Shown here: positions 55,501 through 64,000 of the stretch, one piece after another
Position numbering within the stretch: position 1 is the stretch's first letter
Layout: every line of letters begins with the position of its first letter
Assembly: GCA_910589415.1 (NCBI GenBank)
Contig: OU342631.1
Span: 16,182,001-16,246,000 of the forward strand
Length of the DNA: 64,000 nucleotides
Reading direction: 5' to 3'
Source of the DNA: Malachius bipustulatus
Taxonomy: Eukaryota; Arthropoda; Insecta; Coleoptera; Melyridae
Notes under the pieces: generated by a model
What the model was told of the DNA's origin: nothing
Seen by the model: only the letters and a program-made list of their open reading frames with translations
Database searches by the model: none
Position numbers and translations under genes: made by a program

Positions 55501-56530
55501 GAAGGATAGACAAAAAAGATCTTCTAGATCGTAGTGTAGATTCATCCCCAATTAATTTAATACACTACAATACCTATGAATATTTTCACAATCTTACCAT
55601 GTACCTATTAATGTAAGTAGGTAACAACTGAAAAATCAAGGAATCGAAGTGATCCAAAAATTATAAGCAATAAAGCCTTTTCATTTACTTATAAGTACAT
55701 ATCCGTATCGCCTATTGTTTAAAAATTGCAGGTAGATACTGAAAATATGAACTATTGACATCGTCTTGTTTTTGAGTTTTCTGGTTCTGGTGCATGCAAA
55801 TTTTCCAGCATGCAAGCGAATATCAAAATTATTTTGGCCTATTGTAACAGTCCTTTGCAACATCATTTATAGGTATGTTCAACTGAGTTCAAGTTCACTA
55901 GAATTATCTGGAAAGATAGCTCCCCAACCCTTAAAACCCTTAAATCAATTCCCTTCAATTGTGAATTTGTCTAAAGTCACCCTCTGGGGATCCTCCGCAC
56001 TAAATTTACAGTAAATCTGAAGCAAAAATTGTGAAGCTAATCAACTCTAAATTTTGAACTATTTTCTTACCAAAGATACTCTTCTGAATACCCCAGTCAA
56101 ACCCCAAATTTGCAGTAAATCGGTTGAAAATTAAATCGTATCCCTCATAAAAGTTGATATCTCCAGTGCCTCAAGATTTCAGGTTTCCTGTAGACTTTTC
56201 TGTTTTGCTTGCATTTTCTTTAGCTTTTATGATACTTTTGTTTGGTTCTTATATGTAAAAGAAAAACTGGTGATGAGGAAGTTTTACTTATACAAAAAAG
56301 CACAGAAAAACTGTTACTAAACTCAATTAAGAGTCAACTAAGACATTTTCAAATAATAAAACGAGATTTTGCTGCCATGCACTATTTATTTTCGGGAATA
56401 GTGAAAAACATCATAGAAAGGGAAACCGTTATAAAGTTTGTTAATAAATTAAAAATGTAAATAAATTAATAAAAAATAGGTGCCTGTGTTTTTATTCTAT
56501 TGCCTCCATTAATAACGCACAGAACCTCCT

Positions 56531-58932
56531 TTAACAAGAATAATTGATATAAGAAGGTCCTTCACGTAGTAAATCGTTATTGAATTGAATAAACACCAAT
56601 TCATAAGTCACGATGGCTCCTGCTATCTGAAAATTAATTAATTTTAATTAAAAACGATAAAAAATTAAATGACTTACATTTAAAATGAGTCCTCTTTTTA
56701 TTTTGAAAAATCCACGTCCACTCAAAGCCATTTTACTATACATGACTTCAGTCGTGAATCTTTTTACCTAAATGGTTAAAAAACAAAAAAATTAGGTAGG
56801 TACATAAGTCAAACGCATTTATGTTTAAATTTCCTCTACCTCTTCGTTGTAAGCTTCTACTACAACACTTTGCAGTAGAGGCAATAATTTTAAATTTTCT
56901 TCATAAATTGAGGCCCCAAAAATACAAACGCAGTATATTCGGGCGATTAAGAGACAAAGCGACGTATAAAAATAAGCTTGCTCCATTTCCATAGTCGAAC
57001 CTTTCAAAGTTTTGAAGATCTGCACCAAAATAAAGTACTGATTCGTAGCGAATGATAAAATGACCAGATCGGATATTTTGGAACCGGTCATGTGTAAAAT
57101 CTTACACGTCCTACTATAGTCTTCTCGTAAAGCTCTCCACACTTGTAGAGATGTTGCCTGTAACTCAAAATACTCTCACAAAAATAATTAATTAAGGGAG
57201 ATTTTTTAATTACCTGGGAGGTACAAGCTCTTTCTATTTGTTTACTTAAACTTTTTATAATAGAGGCAAGAGATACGCTTACTAATATTATATACAAATC
57301 CACAAAAGTCCATGAAAAAGTCATTTGCGTGTTTATTACCTGAAAATATGGTTAGGTAGGTAATTGGGAAAGATTTTGCACATGCAAAAGATTTCATAAA
57401 ATAAAAGGTAAAATTCCTTTTTTAACTGTTTACCTGGGCTATTAAGCCAAGCGGTACGGAATACGGGAAGAAGTGGAATAAAACATGGTAAGATTTGTCT
57501 TTGAAAAAATGTCTTACGGCTTCGCTGGTCGTTCTATCGCAATCGAAAGATTTTATTAAATTGAACACTTGAACCACTATGTGCTCCACTAAAAATTAAT
57601 GTAAATTACAAATTATAATACAGGCTCATATTATCTTATTTAGATACGATATTTCAAAAAAATTCTCACACGAAACCTTACAGGAACCTTCAGGAATATT
57701 ATAATTTGATGGTGGAAATCCACTATCTAGAGTAAACTCGGGAAATTTACTATGTTTGAGCTTAGTGCTTAGTGCAGAATGTACTGAGATCTTATATGGA
57801 TTTATGTCTCCCTCGCTTGATTCAGGAATGTACCGAGGTGACTACAATAAAAAATGAACCCAAAAAGGGGTAAGGAAGTATTGGGAGACAGCTCCAGGCT
57901 GCAGACAGACCAGACTGTTCCTAGCCGCCTGGATCAGAAACAGGATGTCCATAACATGATCAAACTAAACTGGAGGAAGCTCAGACTGCTGGTTGCAGCT
58001 CTCACCGTCACCGCCGGTCACAATAATAGTCTGCCCCAAATATGGAACCGAGGAGAGGATTTATAATTTCACTAAATAGACGTATACGAGGTAATTAGTG
58101 GCTTTAGGCTCAGCATAAGAGAAAAAAGGGACCCATCTCATGGAAAGATCGTATGCCCTTTACAAAAAGGCGAGAATTTTTGAGTAGGAGTTCCACCATG
58201 TTGCAGGAATGGGGAAAAGAGCTCTTGGTGGCCTAGCAGCCGCTTGGAGAGCATTAATAACCTCTTCCTACCTCCGAGGTATCGCTTTAACAACACGTCT
58301 TCCTAATTTTAACCGAAATTAAATCATTTTGTTGTCAAAAAAAAAATGAGATAATAATGTAGGTGATATGTAGCTTTACCCGTAACGTATATGACGTATT
58401 AATTTTTGCATACCAGCAGCGACAGCAAGAAATCCCCAAGCAATGATTCTCAATTTCTTCGATAAATTTTTATCCGGTTCGTACGTCTCCATCCTGTTCC
58501 CAACTAGTTTTATATACGACAACAGAAGTGGCCATTCTTTTGCTAAGCGAATAAACAATATCGAAGAAGTAGTACCGCACATGAAAAATAACCAAGTAGC
58601 TGAAAATTGAACACACCAATGAATGAACAGAGATCAGATTTAATTTTCTGTATCCTCATACTTATTTCTAAGAGATTATTATCTACTCTTGCCATGTATA
58701 TCATAGAAACCAGGGCCATAAATGCTCCTCCTGTGCAAGTTAAGATGGAATAGAACATTCTGAAAGAGATCCATGTGAAGTGTAGCTCGTTACTGGATAA
58801 GCCTATCACGGGAAAAAATCCAAACCATTGCGCGATTCGTAAAGCGAAATTTAAGGGGAGTTGTACTTTTGGTTCTCTCGGTATACCAATTTTTGGTACT
58901 GATTTTGTTACAGTTGAAACCATTTCTTGCAA
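56531..58932 (-). CDS. Sugar-type gustatory receptor F
   Basis: GR of the same clade and the most compact member. Exons: 58932-58662, 58599-58414, 57588-57434, 57339-57214, 57157-56840, 56767-56678, 56626-56531; total 1242 nt (413 residues), joins open. Landmarks: LRIAQWFGFFPVIGLSS, FTWISFRMFYSIL, IRLAKEWPLLLSY, VEHIVVQVFNLIK, FPYSVPLGLIAQ, TFSWTFVDLYIILVSVSLAS, WRALREDYSRTC, CLLIARIYCVCIFGASIYE, LSGRGFFKIKRGLILN and TYELVFIQFN. The fifth exon is a precise fusion of the 155-nt and 163-nt exons seen in B-D. A splice acceptor (TTTTTCAG) lies upstream of the ATG, implying a 5' UTR intron. Confidence 0.87.
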
Positions 58933-59859
58933 GTTGAGAGATTCTGGAGTAAAATGTCCTGAAAAATTGATCCAAAAGAGTCGAGTCTAATTATACATAA
59001 AAAAAAGAAAGCTTACAGACCTTTCCAAGACAGAGAATTTTTTTTCAATTCCATTTCAAAGACAAACTTACACAACGATTTCAAAAGCAAACCTGACCTG
59101 AGAAATAAGTTCACGAAATTTTTCATATAACTATTATTTAATGATATTTTCTTCGAAAGTGAAAATTATTGAATGATCAATCTTTATGTCGGCTTATTGT
59201 TTATTCAAATGCTGACCGTTTGTTTTTTGAGTAGGTTGATAAAGGTGCTATGTTCTAGTTACAGGGACGGCGATAGATACAAAGCCCTGACAACCAATAA
59301 TTAAGTTTTACTAAATCCAACTTGATCATAAAAGTGTCCAGTGTGATTTTAGAGTTATCGATTAAATAGAGTTGAAGTAATTAAATCTAGCGGGGAGAAA
59401 TATTCATATTGCAATTTCAACAATATTTGATTAGGTAAGTATACCTACCCATTAATATAAGTATGGATAAGTTAACGCCGTTCCTGGTTAGCTATAATTA
59501 TCTGACGATTGTTCAGGTGGGTTACTTAAATATGCAAATTATAGATTTACAAATAAACACACACCTCATGTTTGTTTTTATTGTGGGTATTGATAAAATT
59601 TCCAATAAATGATAATATGAAGTTGTAGATTGTCAAGGAACAATTCATACGATATTTATAAAACTTTTCCTCTCCATTCCACATCAATCAAAATAATAGA
59701 AAATAGGATTTTATCGTGAATTTACCCACCATAAATATAAACCGTTATATTGTAGAACAATAACTTCGCTGCCTTATGGGCTACCATAAACTGGAAGCGT
59801 AAACAGATTGACCTGTAAACGACTCGAGAAGCGGAGAGTCCTGCCCTCTGCGCGCCGAA

Positions 59860-59990
59860 AACACAGTCTAGAACATTCGATGCGGGAATATTCGCGGCGT
59901 TGTTGAATACTTCTCGAACGATCCTAGGAGGCTAATCAAATATGCATATACATATACCTCTACCAGGTATAATTTTAATGTTATAAATAA
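59860..59990 (+). promoter_or_regulatory. Cluster of heat-shock-element-like dyads followed by TATAAATA
   Basis: GAACATTC (59871), GAATATTC (59886) and TTCTCGAA (59911) are three GAAnnTTC/TTCnnGAA dyads within about 48 bp. GAATAC also precedes the third. TATAAATA lies at 59982-59989. No heat-shock gene follows. The match is by sequence only and function is inferred. Confidence 0.4.
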
Positions 59991-60299
59991 ACGGATCTGT
60001 AATACAAGGAGTTTCTTGTCTTTTCTGCTAAGCAAAGTCTCTTTTAGCTTGGATTACTTCTGAGTAGCTACCTACCATGCCATAATCATAATAATAGTGT
60101 AGATCTGGCATTAAAATGAACAGAATAACTGGAATGCGCTCTCTCCTGCACTGGCAGCTTTAAAACTATAATTCGACTCGTTAGAAAGAGAGCGATGCTC
60201 TAAGGGGCAGTCTATCTTTGTTTAACGCATATGAGCAATGTACTTATATAATTATTGGTCTTTTTTATGTATTTAATCTCTTACGGTGGTACGGTATAA

Positions 60300-60480
60300 G
60301 GCAATATGGTGTTAGAGAAGAGATGGATGACATATTGCAAAACAATTTGCCATTCATATTCATTGATTTGAGTTAGAGGTGGAAGTTGTAGACACGTGTT
60401 TCTTCCTAATTGGGACTCATCATTACAAATTATCTGACTAACTCCTTTGGCGCAAGCCTAGCTCACATTTTTATTCATTT
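60300..60480. repeat. Diverged copy of the 35269-35627 repeat unit
   Basis: GTAGACACGTGTTTCTTCCT and GGCGCAAGCC match motifs in and beside the palindrome at 35150-35627, in the same relative order, with many substitutions. Probably a dispersed short element; ends not determined. Confidence 0.5.
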
Positions 60481-60905
60481 TCATTTAACATGGTGTTAGA
60501 CTGAAACGGCATGCCATTTTCTGATAGTCGATCTAAGCTTGCGTTCTCAACAAAGCGTGAGCTTTCCAGTTCTGTTATTCATTTCTATGAGATCTGGAGA
60601 TCTATTTTCCATTAAAATCTATTAGATATAAACTCGCCACTGCAGGTGTATTTATGTTAATTACAACATATGTATTATTTATTTAAGTCCCCCATTTAGG
60701 TACATGTAAAGCTGATGTTGCTTGAATAGATGGTTGAAATACGAGTATTTAATAAAAATGAAAAAAAAAACTCGCAAAAGAAAATATTTATTTATACTAC
60801 AGCGCTATTGTAGATAATTTCAGTTTTATTTGGTGAAAACTAACAGTTATTGTTAACTTATTCTTATTTATTACATTACCTAAAAGTACGAATGTTTATA
60901 AAAAA

Positions 60906-61022
60906 TTACTGATGATTAAAGTTCATGCAAGTACGATTAAGAGCACTTGGCAAGCCATGTTCTAATAGCTCTGTGTTGAATTGAATGATCACGAGTTCGT
61001 ATGTAACGACAGCTCCTGCTAT
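60906..61022 (-). CDS. Last exon of a seventh sugar-type gustatory receptor (G), partial
   Basis: A splice acceptor (TTTTCAG) is followed by 39 codons, IAGAVVTYELVIIQFN onward, ending TAA. This is the conserved last exon of the family and closely resembles that of F. Upstream, where a 90-nt exon should lie, transposon sequence begins within a few hundred bases and continues to the end of the window. The rest of the gene may lie beyond 64000, or this may be an orphan exon. Confidence 0.65.
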   Translation of the reverse strand: MAGAVVTYELVIIQFNTELLEHGLPSALNRTCMNFNHQ

Positions 61023-61586
61023 CTGAAAATTTAATTTTAATTATTATTAAATTCAATTAAAAAATATTTAAAGTATAAAATCCATTAAATATTTAACTGA
61101 CCGTTAATCTCTACATGCATACACTATAGAGCGTGACAATTTAAAATTTTAATTGTATGATTAACCAGAAAGTGACCATGATTGACCGTCAAGAAATTTA
61201 GTTTGACCACTTTTAGAAAAAAAGGATTTTTTTGGCCCCAATAAAATATAGTAGCCCCCCCCCCCCCCCCCAAATAAATAATTTTGCCATAATTTATGCA
61301 GAATATGATTGACCAAAGTAATAATAATAATAATAATAATAAATCTCTTTATTGTACCATTAAATTCAACAATCATTGATTAGTACAATAGCGTTGTAAG
61401 CGATGATAATAATTCACAAACAAAGAACAAACCGCAGTAGTACACATAAATTCGCCTGCGTAATCAAAAGGTCATACGCAAGCGATTGGCATTATAACAC
61501 ATTGATCATAATCACAAATGCATCAGAGAAAATTGAGAAGAACAAATAAAGGAAAATTTCCAGAATCTAATGCTAGTCATTGTATA

Positions 61587-62433
61587 CCGGGTGGTCCATC
61601 ACTTATGTCCACCCCCGAAATAGAGGTTAATTTTAAAGATAAAAAATTGAAACTTTGAGGATTTGTGTAATTAATATAGGACCATATAATGACATAATCA
61701 GATTAATTATTATTTTTTTAGTTGAGCCATCAGCGATAAAAAACTGTAATTTGGTGTTAATGTGACTAAAATAAATTCGATTTTTATTTAATACATCGAT
61801 AGAAATCAATTAAGAAAATCAAAATCGCTTAAAAGAAATATCAAAAAACTAATTACAAGCCTTTAATTAAATAAAATACTTAAAATATGGAAATGACAGC
61901 TAGAATGATTGATTTATGGAAGCAATAAAACTACCAGAATTTTGAAGGGCTGGTATAGCACAAATGCTAAGTAAACATATCCTAAGTAAACATTCATAAA
62001 AGAAGCCCCATTCGAGTTCAATGGCACATTCTTCTGACTGCTTTGAAGATTATTTATGGTAGGTACCTACCCTCATTAGATTTGTCAGTTTTATTGCTCT
62101 ACCATATATCAATCATTTTACCTGTCATTTCCATATTTTAAGTATTTTATTTAATTAAAGGCTTGTAATTAGGTTTTTGATATTTATTTTCATCGATTTT
62201 GAGTTTATTAATCGGTTTCTATCGGTGTATTAAAGAAAAATCGAATTTATTTTGATCACATTAACACCAAATTACAGTTTTTTATCGCTGATGGCTCAAC
62301 TGAAAAAAAAAAATTAATCTGATTATGCCATTATGTGGTCCTATATTAATTACACAAATCCTCAAAGTTTCAATTTTTTATCTTTAAAATTAACCTCTAT
62401 TTCGGGGGTGGACATAAGTGATGGACCACCCGG
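61587..62433. mobile_element. TA-flanked foldback element
   Basis: Ends CCGGGTGGTCCATCACTTAT are inverted, with arms of about 270 bp, and TA on both sides (61585-61586, 62434-62435). It interrupts the 3' UTR of a non-LTR copy. A related end, CCGGGTGTCCCAACACTAGT, starts near 63821 at the right edge of the window. Confidence 0.75.
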
Positions 62434-62483
62434 TACACTACTTGTCGTTTACAATTAATTATACATATCCTAGTGACAAGGTG

Positions 62484-63314
62484 CTAGGTTAATGAATCAA
62501 TAAGGGTGTGGAGGGGGGGGGGGGGGGAGGAGGACAGAATATCCATGGTAGAATAGGGTTCCAGGTCTGTGAGATAACTTCGGAGATGTGCCTTGAACTG
62601 AGAGAATCCAAAGGTTGCCGGGTCTATCCTGAAGTGATTAAGGAATTTTATGGCCGTGTACGTGAATGTTCTTTCGGTGGAAGTGAGATGGTGAGTTGGT
62701 AGTTTGAAAAGATTAAGCCTGGTCTGATAAAGGTGTGTGAATCGGAAAGGATCAAGTTTGGCTTGATGTTTGTAAATCAGTTTGAGAAAAGAGAAGACAT
62801 AAACAGCAGGCAACGTGAGGAGACCGAGACGCCTGAAGTGACCCCTACAGGACTGATCTATGGACAAGCCTGCCAGTATCCTGATAGCTCTCTTCTGCAG
62901 AAGAAAAACTCTGCGTAAAGAACTCTGTGATCCGCCCCATACGGCCAGGCCATAGGAGATGTGACTGTAAAAATGTCCATAGTATGCGGAGAGAAGAACG
63001 TCATAAGACACAGTGTGTTGGAGTTGTTTCAGAAGGAAGCAGGAGCTAGCAAGGCGTCGGCACAAGTGGTCAGTGTGAGTCAGCCAGTTCAAGTTTTGAT
63101 CGATGTAAAAGCCCAAGAATTTCACAACCCGCGTAGGAGAGATCTCAGTACTAACGGTTGGGATGGGCGGTAAAGGAGGAAGGCGAGAACGGCAAGAATG
63201 GAAGTCAATCAACTCGGTTTTTGTTAAATTCAGTCTTAGTTTATTTTCTCTAAGCCATAAAGATGCTGCAAGTTTGACCACGTTTAACCACCCATGCATT
63301 AGATTTTTCCTCAA
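62484..63314 (-). CDS. Non-LTR reverse transcriptase, C-terminal fragment
   Basis: 276 open codons without stops, covering the region after the YADD box. They include NKLRLNLTKTELIDFHS, VVKFLGFYIDQNLNW, SHISYGLAVWGGSQ, LLQKRAIRILAG and KFLNHFRIDPATFGFSQF, ending shortly after a polyproline stretch. This is the thumb and C-terminal part of a CR1/Jockey-type RT; the catalytic core and endonuclease are absent. Confidence 0.8.
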   Translation of the reverse strand: MRKNLMHGWLNVVKLAASLWLRENKLRLNLTKTELIDFHSCRSRLPPLPPIPTVSTEISPTRVVKFLGFYIDQNLNWLTHTDHLCRRLASSCFLLKQLQHTVSYDVLLSAYYGHFYSHISYGLAVWGGSQSSLRRVFLLQKRAIRILAGLSIDQSCRGHFRRLGLLTLPAVYVFSFLKLIYKHQAKLDPFRFTHLYQTRLNLFKLPTHHLTSTERTFTYTAIKFLNHFRIDPATFGFSQFKAHLRSYLTDLEPYSTMDILSSSPPPPLHTLIDSLT

Positions 63315-63819
63315 TATAAAAATATATCCACAAGACCGATGTCAAAGTTTTTTTTTGTAAAAAATTGACAAACCACACATGAATAAGGCTCAGAATAAAA
63401 TTTATTATTATTACCTACTAAAGCCGAATAGGGAGAGAACACCGGAGAGAACTCAATCAATTCCCCAAATCTGATTTTTCAGAATTAATAGATGGCCAAT
63501 CCACCAAAAGGATTTCCATGTTATTGAGTTGATCAAATTCAATAATTATTTTAGATCTTCGCTTGTGGAGGCTTGACCATCTTTATGTTTTGAGAAATAA
63601 TCATCAAAAAATTAATTAACGGTGGTCAAACGTTGGAAACGGTGAAAACGAGAGCCAGCTTCAAAATTATATTTCACTAGACTCCTCTATTGCTTGATAT
63701 TTTTTGTAATGGGGCGACCCTGGGAGCTAGAGTAATGTAAAATTAACTGTGAAGCTACTATAAATTCCCCCCCTAAGGTTAAAAAGACCCTGTTTCAGCC
63801 TTTTTTATTAAACTTGTAC

Positions 63820-64000
63820 CGGGTGTCCCAACACTAGTGTCCACCCCCTAAATCGAGCTTAATTTTAAAGATAAAAAATTGAAACTTTGAGGATTTGTGT
63901 ACTTGATATAGGACCACGAAATGGTATAATTAGTTTCATTAAAAAACATTTTTAATATATTTTTAATAATCACCTTTTTCATGAGTCCATACTACGACAC
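63820..64000. mobile_element. Left part of a second CCGGGTG foldback element, cut by window edge
   Basis: ACCGGGTGTCCCAACACTAG, then AAGATAAAAAATTGAAACTT and TATAGGACCACGAAATGG, parallel the arm of the element at 61587-62433 over at least 110 bp, with substitutions. The right end is outside the window. Confidence 0.6.

Larger units (their letters stand above)
51017..56530. other. 5.5-kb spacer between receptors E and F
   Basis: No host gene recognised. Contents listed separately: a MITE near 51637, a repeated-motif tract at 52440-53190 and an RNase H remnant at 54800-55500. The stretches 53200-54780 and 55510-56500 are AT-rich and unassigned. Confidence 0.4.
61320..63365 (-). mobile_element. 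5'-truncated CR1/Jockey-group non-LTR copy, split by a foldback MITE
   Basis: The RT C-terminal frame (63314-62484) is followed by a 3' UTR that resumes after an inserted element (61587-62433) and ends GTACAATAAAGAGATTTATT with a TTA-repeat tail near 61320. Runs of C (61255-61271) and G (62513-62527) lie in or near the copy. Same family as the decayed copy at 42346-43590. Confidence 0.75.

Noticed and set aside
57850..58330. A possible gene or retroelement fragment in receptor F intron 2 (GKRALGGLAAAWRALI)
   Set aside because: The resemblance to retrotransposon proteins is too loose to name, and the frame is short and interrupted.

Overview
The window looks like AT-rich insect genomic DNA. 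The evidence is intron-rich genes with GT..AG junctions, a TRF2-type TBP-like gene, a Nuf2 kinetochore gene, a long tandem array of sugar-type gustatory receptor (GR) genes, and many insect-style transposable elements. A beetle or related holometabolous insect is my best guess, but the sequence does not prove the order.

Layout. 1045-5606 (minus): a three-exon TBP-like factor (TRF2) gene whose 3.6 kb intron holds a piggyBac-type MITE butted against a second MITE. 5745-9830: mostly unassigned. 10049-11356 (plus): Nuf2 with an intronless coding region, followed by a decayed non-LTR retrotransposon end. From 12395 to 61022, all on the minus strand, lie seven tandem sugar-receptor-type GR loci, named A to G here from left to right. 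A (25085-12395), C (38202-32408), D (46084-38504), E (51016-47614) and F (58932-56531) can be assembled into complete open reading frames of 413-457 codons with matching exon phases. B (32035-29463) is a pseudogene with an in-frame TGA and no recognisable last exon. G is represented only by its last exon (61022-60906).

The receptors share one gene plan: an N-terminal exon, exons for the transmembrane core, a 90-nt exon ending in the FF-x-x-TRG region, and a short last exon encoding a TYELVLIQF-type motif. Some members have lost individual introns. Introns and spacers are crowded with mobile DNA. These include a full-length copia element with LTRs identical by eye (17705-22229) inside intron 3 of receptor A, and a non-LTR element with an intact RT/RNase H frame (39472-42150) inside receptor D. 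There are several roughly 0.6-1.6 kb foldback elements with TA duplications, a three-copy 150-bp MITE family, a probable Mutator-type MITE with a 10-bp duplication, a tRNA-derived SINE head, and Penelope-like and RTE remnants.

Exon boundaries were read by eye. For receptors A, C, D, E, F and TRF2 the summed exon lengths are divisible by three and the joined frames are open, but single-base errors remain possible. I found no CRISPR, rRNA or functional tRNA gene.
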